From: Pseudomonas hamedanensis
GTDB taxonomy: Bacteria > Pseudomonadota > Gammaproteobacteria > Pseudomonadales > Pseudomonadaceae
DNA length: 64,000 bases
Assembly (NCBI RefSeq): GCF_014268595.2
Contig: NZ_CP077091.1
Span: 1,076,501 to 1,140,500, forward strand
Reading direction: 5' to 3'
Shown here: positions 17,631-26,202 of the stretch, in pieces
How the letters are laid out: every line of letters starts with the position of its first letter
Numbering within the stretch: position 1 is the stretch's first letter
The notes under the pieces: model-generated
Told to the model about the DNA's origin: nothing
Seen by the model: only the letters and a program-made list of their open reading frames with translations
The model's database searches: none
Translations under genes and position numbers: made by a program

Positions 17631-17720
17631 TGTAGGAGTGAGCCTGCTCGCGATAACGGTGTGTCAGTTGATAAATGTGCTGACTGACACGACGCTATCG
17701 CGAGCAGGCTCACTCCTACA
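17631..17720. repeat. REPIN (two REP units in inverted orientation)
   Basis: TGTAGGAGTGAGCCTGCTCG opens the element and its complement closes it, between the convergent MFS and hydrolase genes. The right flank, TCACTCCTACAGGGG, is identical to the pre-insertion target of the IS110 element at 21-22.7 kb. Confidence 0.85.
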
Positions 17721-17743
17721 GGGGATAGGTGGTGGCAATCAGA

Positions 17744-18781
17744 TTATTGATCCGCCGTTTGCATCCCCGCCCTGCTCGATTGGCCCAGCGCATGGGCGAA
17801 GAACCGTCCGGCTTCGGAGATCAGGTTGCGGTGGATGTCCTGGCGGTCAACGCCATCGGCATCGGTGCACAGCGCCGGCATGGCGAGGATCTGCTCGGCG
17901 GTGCACGGCGCCATGAAGACAAAGTGCCCTGCACCGGCGAGCAATTTGAAATCCGGCGCCGTCGGCAGTTTGCGCGCCAGCGCGGCGGCGTTTTTGTCGA
18001 AGGCGACCAGTTTGTCGCCATCGCCGCTATAGAGCAGCACCGGCACATGCACATCAGCCAGGGTATGCCGGCCGAACTTCAGGCTCAACGGCGCCATCAG
18101 CAGTAACGCATGCACGCGCGGGTCGGCTACCGGCTGCAAATCATCGCGGTCGACAATCAGTTCGCCTTGGGTGTTGCAGGCGTCATGGTCATCCGGCCGC
18201 TCCTGGCAGTAGCGCCGCAAGCGATCCAGGTCCGGCTGCGCCCCCGACAGGATCAGCGCCGTCTCGCCGCCCGCTGAATAACCGATCACACCGACCTGAT
18301 CAGCGTTGACGTAGGGCGCAAGCATGGCATCACCGAGGGTCGCAGTGATTGCCGCAGAAATCTGGATCGGACGCCCGTAGAGATTGCTCAAGGTGCCAAG
18401 TCGACTGTGGTCACGCGAGTTGTCACCGGGGTGAATCACGGCCACCACCACAAAGCCCTTGCGCGCCAGTGACGTGGCGAGGTCGTGCAGCGCCAGCGGT
18501 GTGCCAGTGTTGCCGTGAGACAACATCAGCATTGGAAAGCGGCCAATGGCGACTTTGCTGTCTTCACCAGCCTCGACCGAGTAACCCTCAAGCAGACTCA
18601 AGTGCTCGCGATCGCTGGACGGATAAAACGCAATGGCACGCATCGGTTGCAGATCCAGCGGATCGAGCACGGTCATTTCGTGGTAGCCAACGCTCCAGAC
18701 AGGGTGCTGCCCCGGCGCAGCCTGCACTGAATTCAGGCTGCCGAGCAGGCAAATCAGTAACGCTGCACAAAGACGCATCAT
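17744..18781 (-). CDS. secreted alpha/beta hydrolase (dienelactone hydrolase/PAF-acetylhydrolase-like)
   Basis: The product has about 345 residues and a signal peptide (MMRLCAALLICLLGSLNSVQA). The nucleophile elbow is GVIGYSAGGETALIL, the oxyanion region is PMLMLSHGNTGTPLALHDLA, and late Asp and His lie in LLYSGDGDKLVAFD and LLAGAGHFVF. CQERPDDHDACNTQGEL may carry a disulfide. I chose the ATG at 18781, with GGTGGGG upstream; a GTG at 18793 is possible. By family it is an ester or lipid hydrolase acting outside the cytoplasm. The substrate is unknown. Confidence 0.8.
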   Translation of the reverse strand: MMRLCAALLICLLGSLNSVQAAPGQHPVWSVGYHEMTVLDPLDLQPMRAIAFYPSSDREHLSLLEGYSVEAGEDSKVAIGRFPMLMLSHGNTGTPLALHDLATSLARKGFVVVAVIHPGDNSRDHSRLGTLSNLYGRPIQISAAITATLGDAMLAPYVNADQVGVIGYSAGGETALILSGAQPDLDRLRRYCQERPDDHDACNTQGELIVDRDDLQPVADPRVHALLLMAPLSLKFGRHTLADVHVPVLLYSGDGDKLVAFDKNAAALARKLPTAPDFKLLAGAGHFVFMAPCTAEQILAMPALCTDADGVDRQDIHRNLISEAGRFFAHALGQSSRAGMQTADQ

Positions 18782-18863
18782 CGGATGCCCCACCCTGTTG
18801 GACGTAATCGCCGGATGTACTGGAACTGCATAACCTGGGCCAGATTATGTAACAGCCAGAAAC

Positions 18864-18910
18864 AAAAAACTCCGTATTCGGCCCTTGCGGAACCAGAATA
18901 CAGAGTTTTT
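18864..18910. terminator. bidirectional terminator between azoR and the upstream end of the hydrolase gene
   Basis: AACTCCGTATTC pairs with GAATACAGAGTT (one mismatch) across a 16-base loop, flanked by an A-run on the left and a T-run on the right. It lies 41 bases past the azoR stop on the minus strand and can serve that gene. Confidence 0.75.
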
Positions 18911-18950
18911 GGCGACTTGCCTGAACAATGGCTGTTCCTTTACGCATGCC

Positions 18951-19562
18951 TTACGCGACGGCGAACAACTGCTCACTGATGGTGGCCTGAGCGGCGCTCA
19001 TGGCGTTGTTGCGGACTTCTTCGCCATAGGCCAGGCCTTCGGCGCGGACGATTTCGATGTCGGTGATGCCGAGAAAGCCCAGCACCAGCTTCAGGTATTC
19101 TTCGTGAGCGATGCCGCTGGCTTGACCGGCATGGATGCCGCCAGACGTGGACACGATCACCACTTTCTTGCCACCGCACAGGCCTTCGGGGCCGGCTTCG
19201 GTGTAGCGGAAGGTCTGGCCGGCAACCGCGACACGGTCGATCCACGCCTTGAGTTGGGTCGGCACGGTGAAGTTGTACATCGGTGCGGCGATCACCACGG
19301 CGTCGGCTGCGATGAACTCGGCCAGGGTGCTGGCGCTCAATTCCGCCTCATGCTGCTGTGCCGCATCGCGCAGTTCCGCGCTGGTGCCGGCGGCGACCAG
19401 GGTGGTCGACGAGAAATGGCTGATGGCGTCAGCGGCCAGATCGCGGTAAGTCACCACAGCGCTTGGCTGGGCGGTCTGCCAGGCTTTGACCACTTCGCGG
19501 CTCAACTGACGGGAAGCCGAGTTGTCGCCCAGAATGCTCGAATCGATATGCAGCAGTTTCAT
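18951..19562 (-). CDS. azoR: FMN-dependent NADH azoreductase
   Basis: The 203-residue flavodoxin-like protein begins [21 protein letters not shown]. It has the FMN-binding block [20 protein letters not shown] and the loop [13 protein letters not shown], both typical of AzoR. The enzyme reduces azo compounds and quinones with NADH. I chose the ATG at 19562, with AGGAGATTCCAC directly upstream. It is divergent from a LysR regulator 125 bp away, a common arrangement in which the regulator controls the reductase. Confidence 0.92.
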   Translation of the reverse strand: MKLLHIDSSILGDNSASRQLSREVVKAWQTAQPSAVVTYRDLAADAISHFSSTTLVAAGTSAELRDAAQQHEAELSASTLAEFIAADAVVIAAPMYNFTVPTQLKAWIDRVAVAGQTFRYTEAGPEGLCGGKKVVIVSTSGGIHAGQASGIAHEEYLKLVLGFLGITDIEIVRAEGLAYGEEVRNNAMSAAQATISEQLFAVA

Positions 19563-19687
19563 GTGGAATCTCCTGGAATGAATCGCCGGTGGCGGCGCAA
19601 TGGAGACAATCCTACGCAAGAAACCAATGGATGATTAGCCGCCAACAATGCGATAGTTCGTCCCACTGATAGAACAGCGGAAGTCCC

Positions 19688-20596
19688 ATGCAAGACCTCA
19701 ACGATCTCTACTATTTCGCCAAAGTCGTCGAGGCCGGCGGCTTTGCCGCGGCGGGCCGCCTGCTGGGCATACCCAAATCGCGATTGTCGCGGCGTATTGC
19801 CGAACTGGAAGAACGCCTCGGTGCGCGCCTGCTGCAACGCACCACCCGGCAGCTCAACCTCACCGCCGTGGGCGAGCGCTATCTGCGTCACTGTCAGGCA
19901 ATGCTGCTCGAAGCGGAAATGGCCGACGAGGCGGTGGCGAGCATGTCCAGCGAGCCGCGCGGGCGCTTGCGGGTGTCCTGTCCCACCGGTCTGGCCCACG
20001 AGATGTTGCCGGCGGTCATCAGCGATTTCCTCGACAAGTTTCCTCAGGTTCAACTGGAAGTCGTCCTGCTCAATCGGCGGGTCGATCTGGTGGGCGAAGG
20101 CTTTGATGTCGCGTTGCGCGTGCGCGAACACGGCGACGAGGACCCGTTGCTGGTCACACGGCGCCTGCGTCAGGCGCAAATGGTCGTGGTGGCCAGTCCG
20201 GCTTTTTTACAGGGCCGCACGATCATTCATCCGCAGGACCTGAAGCACCTGCCCGTGCTGGGCGCTCTGGAGGCAGATCGCATGGTGCATGTGCGCTTGC
20301 TCGATGAGCAGGGCCACAGTTTCGAGCTGAACATGGAAGCCCGTCTGGGAATTGATGACTTTGTCGTGCGCAAGGCCTGCGTCCTCGCTGGCCAGGGCTT
20401 TACCCTGCTGCCGATGATGTATTGCGAAACCGAACTGCATAACGGCACGTTGGTGCAGATGCTGCCGGACTGGTCGTTGCCCGGTGGCTGGTTGCAGGCG
20501 GTGTACCCGCATCGACGCGGGGTGATGCCGGCGGTCCGCGCCTGGATCGACCACTTGGTCGAGTCGTTCAATGCCTGTGGGGAGCGGTTGTTATGA
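19688..20596 (+). CDS. LysR-type transcriptional regulator, probably of azoR
   Basis: The 302-residue protein starts MQDLNDLYYFAKVVEAGGFA. It has the N-terminal winged helix (FAAAGRLLGIPKSRLSRRIAELEERL) and a C-terminal substrate domain (GRLRVSCPTGLAHEMLP). CGGAAG precedes the ATG. The divergent azoR and the overlapping MmcQ gene downstream suggest control of both, possibly in response to a quinone or electrophile. The inducer is inferred only from this context. Confidence 0.9.
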   Translation: MQDLNDLYYFAKVVEAGGFAAAGRLLGIPKSRLSRRIAELEERLGARLLQRTTRQLNLTAVGERYLRHCQAMLLEAEMADEAVASMSSEPRGRLRVSCPTGLAHEMLPAVISDFLDKFPQVQLEVVLLNRRVDLVGEGFDVALRVREHGDEDPLLVTRRLRQAQMVVVASPAFLQGRTIIHPQDLKHLPVLGALEADRMVHVRLLDEQGHSFELNMEARLGIDDFVVRKACVLAGQGFTLLPMMYCETELHNGTLVQMLPDWSLPGGWLQAVYPHRRGVMPAVRAWIDHLVESFNACGERLL

Positions 20597-20952
20597 GCAA
20601 GGGAAAAATGAGCGAAGCCGACGTCGCGGCATTTTGTCTGGCTTTGCCGGGTGCGCGGGAAGATTACAAGTGGGGCGGCGTGCGCGTCTTTTCGATTGCC
20701 GGCAACAAGATGTTTGCCTTGCAGGGATTGCGCGGGGATTCGTTGGCATTCAAGGTCGACAAGGATCTCTTCCTCGGCCATTGCGACCGCCCGGGCATTC
20801 ACCCGGCGCCGTATCTGGCGCGGGCGCAGTGGATCATCATGCACCCGCCCTACCCGCTGGGCGCCGAGGAATTGCAGGGCTTGTTGCAGCGCTCGCATCA
20901 GCTGGTGGTGAGCAAGTTGCCGAAGAAGACCCGCATCGGCCTATTGCTGTAA
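20593..20952 (+). CDS. MmcQ/YjbR family protein
   Basis: The product has 119 residues of the MmcQ/YjbR fold: FCLALPGAREDYKWGGVRVF, NKMFALQGLRGDSLAFKVD, RPGIHPAPYLARAQWIIM and ELQGLLQRSHQLVVSKLPKK. The family has a CyaY-like fold and is annotated as DNA-binding without a firm function. It overlaps the LysR stop (ATGA), so it is translationally coupled to the regulator. Confidence 0.88.
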   Translation: MSKGKMSEADVAAFCLALPGAREDYKWGGVRVFSIAGNKMFALQGLRGDSLAFKVDKDLFLGHCDRPGIHPAPYLARAQWIIMHPPYPLGAEELQGLLQRSHQLVVSKLPKKTRIGLLL

Positions 20953-21062
20953 CACGGTCCCCTGTAGGAGTGAGCCTGCTCGCGATAGCGGTTTATCTGC
21001 TGAAGCGATGTCGACTGACACTACGCTATCGCGAGCAGGCTCACTCCTTGTATGTTGCCCAC

Positions 21063-21250
21063 ACACCAGCATGAAATGAGATCTAAGCTCGCTGGTGCGA
21101 CATACGAAGATGTGTTTCTGGGGGAGACCGATCACTCCTGAAGGCAGGACTTGCTCCTGACCTTGTCTGTAGAGAGGTCCCCCCGCCTCATTGCCCACCA
21201 CGAAGAGTATCGAGAAGCCGACAAGTCGGACTTCGCATTACAAGGTTGCA
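21063..21250 (+). ncRNA. candidate bridge RNA of the IS110 element
   Basis: A 5' stem (CACCAGC at 21064-21070 with GCTGGTG at 21091-21097) is followed by two guide loops. The target loop has TCACTCCT (21132-21139), identical to the REP target left side plus CT core, and CTGTAG (21167-21172), complementary to the CTACAG right side. Between them is a hairpin AAGG-CAGGA/TCCTG-A-CCTT. The donor loop has AGAGTATC (21204-21211), identical to the right end of the element, and TACAAG (21239-21244), complementary to CTTGTA at the left end. A matching hairpin, GAAG-CCGAC/GTCGG-A-CTTC, separates them. By analogy with IS621, this RNA would specify target and donor DNA for the recombinase. Ends are approximate. 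Confidence 0.82.
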
Positions 21251-21318
21251 GTGGCATGAAGTTCGAGGTCAGGGGAACCAGGAAGCATTTTTAACCCAGT
21301 TCTCTTGGAGTTGAAAGC

Positions 21319-22314
21319 ATGAACATGCACGTCGGTTTGGATGTGGGATCTCGCACTACAGCGATGGGCTGGCGCAATGGCGGCCGTTTTGCAGGTCAGT
21401 GCAATATCGAGCAGACGCCGGCGGGTCGTAAGGCCGCTGTCAGCAAGTTGCTTGAACTCAAGCCTCTATCAGTGGTGATGGAAGCCACCGGCATCTACTA
21501 CCTGGACTTGGCCATGGAGCTCGCTGCGGCGGGTTTGCCAGTCTCGGTTATCAATCCGAAGAGTTTTCACAACTTTGCAAAGCTGATGCTGAAAAACAGC
21601 AAAACGGACGCGATCGATGCCCAGTTATTAGCTGAATACGGCGAACGAATGAGCCCAAGGTTGTGGACGCCGCCCACTTCAATACAGCTTGAGCTGCGCG
21701 CTATTGGCCGACACATCAATCGTTTGACGTGTCATCGCACCCGCGCCAAGAACGAGCTGCATGCGCTCAAAGCCACTCAAACAACTCTTCTGATGCTGAT
21801 TGAAGACGAAGAGGAAGCCATCAAGGCCTTTGACAAAAGAATCGAGCGTTTCCGACTTGCGGGTCGGGCATTGATCGACAACTGCCCAACCTTGAGCGCC
21901 CAGTTCGGGCACATGATCGCCGCCCCGGGAATGGGTGAGATTTCTGTATTTGCGGCGCTGGCTGAGCTGACTACTTTACCGGTGACGCTCAAGTCAGCGC
22001 AGGTCAGCCGCCACGCGGGGCTCGATGTCCGGCTTACGCAATCAGGAACCAGCATTGATAAGCCCGGCCGGATAAGTAAGGGCGGCAATGCCTATTTGCG
22101 CTCAGCAATGTACATGCCTGCGCTGACCGCCATACGTTGCGACCCGAACGTGAAAGCGTTTTACGAAGCGTTAGTGGCTCGAGGAAAGAGAAAGATGCAG
22201 GCTATCGTCGCAGTCATGCGCAAATATCTGACCGGACTCTGGGCCTGCATGCAGGCTGGCGAAGACTTCGATACGACCAAGCTTTTTAGCGGTAAACACC
22301 TCCAAAAAGCTTGA
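21319..22314 (+). CDS. IS110-family transposase (DEDD recombinase)
   Basis: The 331-residue protein appears full length. The N-terminal RuvC-like domain has GLDVGSRTT (first Asp), VVMEATGIYY (Glu) and NSKTDAIDAQLLAEYG (two Asp). The C-terminal domain has APGMGEISVFAALAEL and KPGRISKGGNAYLRSAMY, the latter carrying the likely catalytic Ser, and ends in a basic region. By family it cuts and joins via a circular intermediate, guided by a structured RNA. GGAG lies 9 bases before the ATG. Confidence 0.95.
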   Translation: MNMHVGLDVGSRTTAMGWRNGGRFAGQCNIEQTPAGRKAAVSKLLELKPLSVVMEATGIYYLDLAMELAAAGLPVSVINPKSFHNFAKLMLKNSKTDAIDAQLLAEYGERMSPRLWTPPTSIQLELRAIGRHINRLTCHRTRAKNELHALKATQTTLLMLIEDEEEAIKAFDKRIERFRLAGRALIDNCPTLSAQFGHMIAAPGMGEISVFAALAELTTLPVTLKSAQVSRHAGLDVRLTQSGTSIDKPGRISKGGNAYLRSAMYMPALTAIRCDPNVKAFYEALVARGKRKMQAIVAVMRKYLTGLWACMQAGEDFDTTKLFSGKHLQKA

Positions 22315-22327
22315 CCGTAAACAGAGT

Positions 22328-22739
22328 ATCGCCGCCCCGGGAATGGGTGAGATTTCTGTATTTGCGGCGCTGGCTGAGCTGACTACTTTACCGGTGACGC
22401 TCAAGTCAGCGCAGGTCAGCCGCCACGCGGGGCTCGATGTCCGGCTTACGCAATCAGGAACCAGCATTGATAAGCCCGGCCGGATAAGTAAGGGCGGCAA
22501 TGCCTATTTGCGCTCAGCAATGTACATGCCTGCGCTGACCGCCATACGTTGCGACCCGAACGTGAAAGCGTTTTACGAAGCGTTAGTGGCTCGAGGAAAG
22601 AGAAAGATGCAGGCTATCGTCGCAGTCATGCGCAAATATCTGACCGGACTCTGGGCCTGCATGCAGGCTGGCGAAGACTTCGATACGACCAAGCTTTTTA
22701 GCGGTAAACACCTCCAAAAAGCTTGACCGTAAACAGAGT
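22328..22739 (+). pseudogene. duplicated 3' fragment of the IS110 transposase gene
   Basis: This 412-bp block repeats 21916-22327, apparently base for base. It encodes transposase residues from about 200 to 331 with no start region; an internal ATG at 22343 gives 127 residues matching residues 205-331. It follows the true stop codon and lacks the RuvC-like domain, so it cannot act alone as a transposase. The duplication joint has ATC microhomology and lies at the element's right end. Confidence 0.9.
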
Positions 22740-22764
22740 ATCTACAGGGGCTTTGTATGCTTAA

Positions 22765-23193
22765 TCAGAACAGGGTCAACAGGCTGGAACCGAGGAATAA
22801 CTGGTCAATCCAGAACACCTGATGCAGCAGCACAATCACCCAGAACAGAATCTGAAACGACACCTTGCGCGTCTTGTGCCGAAATACCTGCTGTGCGATC
22901 AGTGCGCCGGGCCAGCCGCCGGCCAGTTCCACCGCATGCAGGATGTTTTCCGGGGTGCGCCAGGCGTCGGCGCGCGCCTTGCGTTTGTCGGCCCAGTACA
23001 GGAAAAACGCCAGCACGCTGACGATCCCGTACGCCGCGAGGGGCAGCAGGGAAATCCCCCGCAGCCACATCGACACTGAGCCGAACAACGGCAAGGCACA
23101 AACCCCCAGCAACACCAGCAGTTTGAGTTTCAGGTGCTGAATGTTGCCACTGGAAGGTCGGCCCTCAGGGCGACGCCCACGGGAATCGCTCAT
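22765..23193 (-). CDS. DUF1294 family membrane protein
   Basis: The 142-residue product starts [15 protein letters not shown]. It has four hydrophobic segments: [37 protein letters not shown], a weaker central one and [15 protein letters not shown]. The DUF1294 signature is [20 protein letters not shown] and [20 protein letters not shown] chose the ATG at 23193, which overlaps the uppP stop (ATGA); the longer open frame upstream runs antisense-like through uppP and was rejected. Function unknown. Confidence 0.88.
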   Translation of the reverse strand: MSDSRGRRPEGRPSSGNIQHLKLKLLVLLGVCALPLFGSVSMWLRGISLLPLAAYGIVSVLAFFLYWADKRKARADAWRTPENILHAVELAGGWPGALIAQQVFRHKTRKVSFQILFWVIVLLHQVFWIDQLFLGSSLLTLF

Positions 23194-24020
23194 GGCTTGA
23201 CCGCCGTCCAGTCCACCCAGCCGAACTGCCAAGTGGCGAGTATCACCAGGCCGAACACGATCCGGTACCAGGCAAACGCCGCATAGCTGTGGTTGGCGAT
23301 GAACTTGAGCAGGCCACGCACGGCGATCATCGCGAAGATGAACGCGGTGACGAAACCTATGGCAAACACCGGAAAGTCCGCCGGCACGAACAACTCGCGA
23401 TATTTGTAGCCGGAATACACCGCCGCGCCGACCATGGTGGGCATCGCGAGGAAGAACGAGAACTCGGTCGCGGTCTTGCGCGACAGGCCGAACAGCAGCC
23501 CGCCGATGATCGTCGAGCCGGAGCGCGAAGTGCCGGGAATCATTGCCAGGCATTGGGCAAAACCGACTTTCAGTGCGTCCTGCCAGGTGATCTCGTCGAC
23601 CGTTTCGGCATGCACCTCATGCTGACGCTTCTCCGCCCACAGCATGATGACCCCACCGACGACCAGCGCCGCCGCCACTGTAATCGGGTTGAACAGGTAT
23701 TCGTGGATCAGGTCGGCGAAAATCACACCCAGCACCACCGCCGGCAAAAAGGCGATCAGCAGGTTGGCGGTGAAACGCCGAGCGCCCGGCTGAGTCGGCA
23801 GCCCTACCACCACATCGAAAATCTTGCGGCGAAACTCCCAGACCACCGCGAGAATCGCGCCGAGCTGAATAATGATGTTGAAGGCCATGGCCCGTTCGCC
23901 GCCGAAGTTCAGCAAGTCAGCGACGATGATCTGGTGTCCGGTACTCGAAATGGGCAAAAACTCCGTCAGCCCTTCTACAACTCCCAGTATCAATGCCTGC
24001 AAGGCGGTCCAAAGATCCAT
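23190..24020 (-). CDS. uppP: undecaprenyl-diphosphatase (bacitracin resistance)
   Basis: The 276-residue polytopic protein carries both family motifs: [18 protein letters not shown] near the N-terminus and [15 protein letters not shown] in the middle. UppP removes a phosphate from undecaprenyl diphosphate at the inner membrane, recycling the lipid carrier for cell-wall and surface glycan synthesis. I chose the ATG at 24020 ([13 protein letters not shown]), with GGGGG four bases upstream; a TTG at 24023 sits too close to that site. Confidence 0.95.
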   Translation of the reverse strand: MDLWTALQALILGVVEGLTEFLPISSTGHQIIVADLLNFGGERAMAFNIIIQLGAILAVVWEFRRKIFDVVVGLPTQPGARRFTANLLIAFLPAVVLGVIFADLIHEYLFNPITVAAALVVGGVIMLWAEKRQHEVHAETVDEITWQDALKVGFAQCLAMIPGTSRSGSTIIGGLLFGLSRKTATEFSFFLAMPTMVGAAVYSGYKYRELFVPADFPVFAIGFVTAFIFAMIAVRGLLKFIANHSYAAFAWYRIVFGLVILATWQFGWVDWTAVKP

Positions 24021-24324
24021 CAATCCCCCAGAGAGCGATGCACGCCGGCATGCCCCGATAGTATTTTTTTACGTTCACTGCGTTCAGCGTAGCTTGAAAA
24101 AGCTGTACCGATTCCGCGCGCACAGGATCCACACGAAACGGTAAAAATTCCGTGAAATATCAATTTGCATTCAGGTTTTCACGCGCGGGGCCGAAATCCT
24201 AACAGACAAGCCTTAATAGCGCTGCGGCGTTATACGACTTGGGTCGCGTATGCCTGATCGGCAAAAGCTGATTGGATGCTCGCGGTTGTTTATTACAAGA
24301 ACAAGAATCCGGAGTGACAGCGTT
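24021..24324. promoter_or_regulatory. divergent promoter region between uppP and the chemoreceptor gene
   Basis: A 304-bp AT-richer gap between divergent genes that must hold both promoters. I saw no clear dyad or sigma-factor site. Confidence 0.35.
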
Positions 24325-25959
24325 ATGAACAGCTTGCGCAGTGTGTCGATCAGCCGACGCTTGTGGCTCATCTTGATTGTGGCGGTGGTCATGTTATTGA
24401 CCTTGGGCGTGTTAATGCTCAAGCAGATCCACGAAGACCTGTATCACGCCAAAGCCCAGAAAACCGAACATGTGGTGCAGACCGCCAGCGGTTTGCTGAC
24501 CTACTACCACGGCCTGCAAACCGCCGGCACCCTGAGCAAGGAAGCCGCGCAGACACAGGCGCTGACCGCGATCCGTGGCTTGCGCTACGACCAGAGCGAT
24601 TACTTCTGGATCAACGACCTCACCCCCGTGATGGTCATGCACCCGACCAATCCCAAACTCGAAGGCCAGAATCTTTCGGCGATTCGCGACCCGGACGGCT
24701 TTGCGGTGTTCAACGAAATGGTCGCCATCGCCAAGGCCAAGGGCGCTGGCATGGTCAACTACCGTTGGCCGAAACCGGGCGCCACCGACCCGGTGGCGAA
24801 GACGTCCTACGTCAAGTTGTTCGAACCGTGGGGCTGGGTGATCGGGTCCGGGGTATATGTGGATGACGTGCAGGCAGAGTTTCAGGATCAGATGATCAAG
24901 GCTTCGGCCATCGGCCTGGCGATTGCGCTGATCATGGCGCTGCTGGTGATTCTGATTGCGCGCAGCATTGTCCGTCCGCTACAGGAAACCGTGAACGCCA
25001 TGGCCAACATCGCCAGCGGTGAAAGCGACCTGACGCGCAGCCTCGATACCCATGGCAAGGACGAGGTCACGGAACTGGCCCATCACTTCAATGCCTTTAC
25101 CGCCAAGCTGCGTCGGGTCATCGGCGAACTGCAAGTGTCGGCCAGCGCGCTGGGCCAGTCCTCCAGCGAACTGGGCAACGATGCCTCCCAGGCCCAGCAA
25201 CGCAGCCAGCAGCAATCGCAGCAAATGGAGTTGGTCGCCACGGCGATCAACGAAGTGACCTATGGCGTGCAGGATGTGGCCAAAAACGCCGAGCACGCTG
25301 CTGCGGAAATGCGCGATGCCGAAGCGCAGGCGCAACAGGGCCAGATCAATATCGATGGCAGCTTGCAGCAGATCGACAAGCTGTCCGGCACCATCGATCA
25401 AGCGGTTGAAGTGATTCGCACCCTGGCCGCTGAAAGCACCCAGATCGGCAGTGTGCTGGAGGTGATTCGCTCGATTGCCGAACAGACCAACCTGCTGGCG
25501 CTCAACGCCGCGATCGAAGCCGCGCGGGCCGGCGAGCAAGGTCGCGGTTTTGCCGTAGTGGCGGACGAAGTGCGCTTGTTGGCGCAGCGTACGCAAAAGT
25601 CGACCGCCGAGATCCAGTCGATGATCGAGCGCCTGCAGAGTCATTCCGAGGCCGCCGTGAAGGTGATCGGCGACAGCAGCAAAGCCTCGCAACTGACCAT
25701 CGAACAGGCCGGACTTGCCGGTGCGAGCCTCAATGCCATCGGTCAGGCGTTGCGTAACCTCAATGGCTTGAATGCTTCGATTGCCAGCGCCACCCTGCAA
25801 CAGGCGCACGTGGTCGAGGACATCAACCAGAACGTCACCCAGGCCGCCGGACTTTCCCACAGCACGGCCATCGCCGCGGAGCAATCGAGCGCCGCCAGCG
25901 TGCGCCTGGGCCAACTGAGCGAACAACTCAACGGCCTCCTGCGTCAGTTCCGCGTCTGA
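24325..25959 (+). CDS. methyl-accepting chemotaxis protein with a single Cache domain
   Basis: The product has about 544 residues. A membrane helix ([20 protein letters not shown]) precedes a periplasmic Cache domain with [20 protein letters not shown] and [20 protein letters not shown], a pattern of the sCache_2 group. A second helix ([17 protein letters not shown]), a HAMP region and the cytoplasmic signalling domain follow. The conserved hairpin tip includes [21 protein letters not shown] chose the ATG at 24325, with GGAG upstream. The ligand cannot be read; sCache_2 receptors often bind small organic acids. Confidence 0.92.
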   Translation: MNSLRSVSISRRLWLILIVAVVMLLTLGVLMLKQIHEDLYHAKAQKTEHVVQTASGLLTYYHGLQTAGTLSKEAAQTQALTAIRGLRYDQSDYFWINDLTPVMVMHPTNPKLEGQNLSAIRDPDGFAVFNEMVAIAKAKGAGMVNYRWPKPGATDPVAKTSYVKLFEPWGWVIGSGVYVDDVQAEFQDQMIKASAIGLAIALIMALLVILIARSIVRPLQETVNAMANIASGESDLTRSLDTHGKDEVTELAHHFNAFTAKLRRVIGELQVSASALGQSSSELGNDASQAQQRSQQQSQQMELVATAINEVTYGVQDVAKNAEHAAAEMRDAEAQAQQGQINIDGSLQQIDKLSGTIDQAVEVIRTLAAESTQIGSVLEVIRSIAEQTNLLALNAAIEAARAGEQGRGFAVVADEVRLLAQRTQKSTAEIQSMIERLQSHSEAAVKVIGDSSKASQLTIEQAGLAGASLNAIGQALRNLNGLNASIASATLQQAHVVEDINQNVTQAAGLSHSTAIAAEQSSAASVRLGQLSEQLNGLLRQFRV

Positions 25960-25967
25960 CCCGGACT

Positions 25968-26056
25968 GCGGGAGTGATGCTTGCTCGCGACTGCATTGTG
26001 TCAGCCAACATTTCCGTTGCCTGACACACCGTCTTCGCGAGCAGGCTCGCTCCCAC
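25968..26056. repeat. REPIN (diverged)
   Basis: GGGAGTGATGCTTGCTCGCG opens and TTCGCGAGCAGGCTCGCTCC closes an inverted pair after the chemoreceptor gene. The left arm has diverged from the other copies. Confidence 0.75.
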
Positions 26057-26202
26057 ACTGGGTTCTGCGTCGGGATGCTCATCTCAATTCAGACAAAATC
26101 CCTGCGTGGGCATGATGGAGTCAAGTCAGCACATCCGCTCAATCCCCTCGCCTGCCATTGCTCGATCATCGCGGTCATCTCCACTGCCGCTGGCCACTGA
26201 TC

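Larger units (their letters stand above)
21049..22743 (+). mobile_element. IS110-family insertion sequence with a 3' tandem duplication
   Basis: The left junction is CT at 21047-21048 followed by TGTATGTTGCCC. The right junction is AGTAT then CT at 22742-22743 followed by ACAGGGG. A shared CT core without terminal inverted repeats or a longer target duplication is the IS110 pattern. The element contains a ~270-bp left non-coding end, a DEDD transposase gene and a 412-bp duplicated 3' segment. Without the duplication it would be about 1283 bp, a normal size for the family. Confidence 0.88.
20963..22750. repeat. REPIN interrupted by an IS110-family element
   Basis: The left REP begins TGTAGGAGTGAGCCTGCTCG at 20963. 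The right REP reads ATCGCGAGCAGGCTCACTCCT to 21048, then resumes as ACAGGGG at 22744. Removing the DNA between restores TCACTCCTACAGGGG, identical to the intact REPIN end at 17.7 kb. Confidence 0.85.

Noticed and set aside
22343-22726. A second functional transposase gene
   Set aside because: It only repeats the C-terminal 127 residues of the IS110 transposase and lacks the RuvC-like domain.
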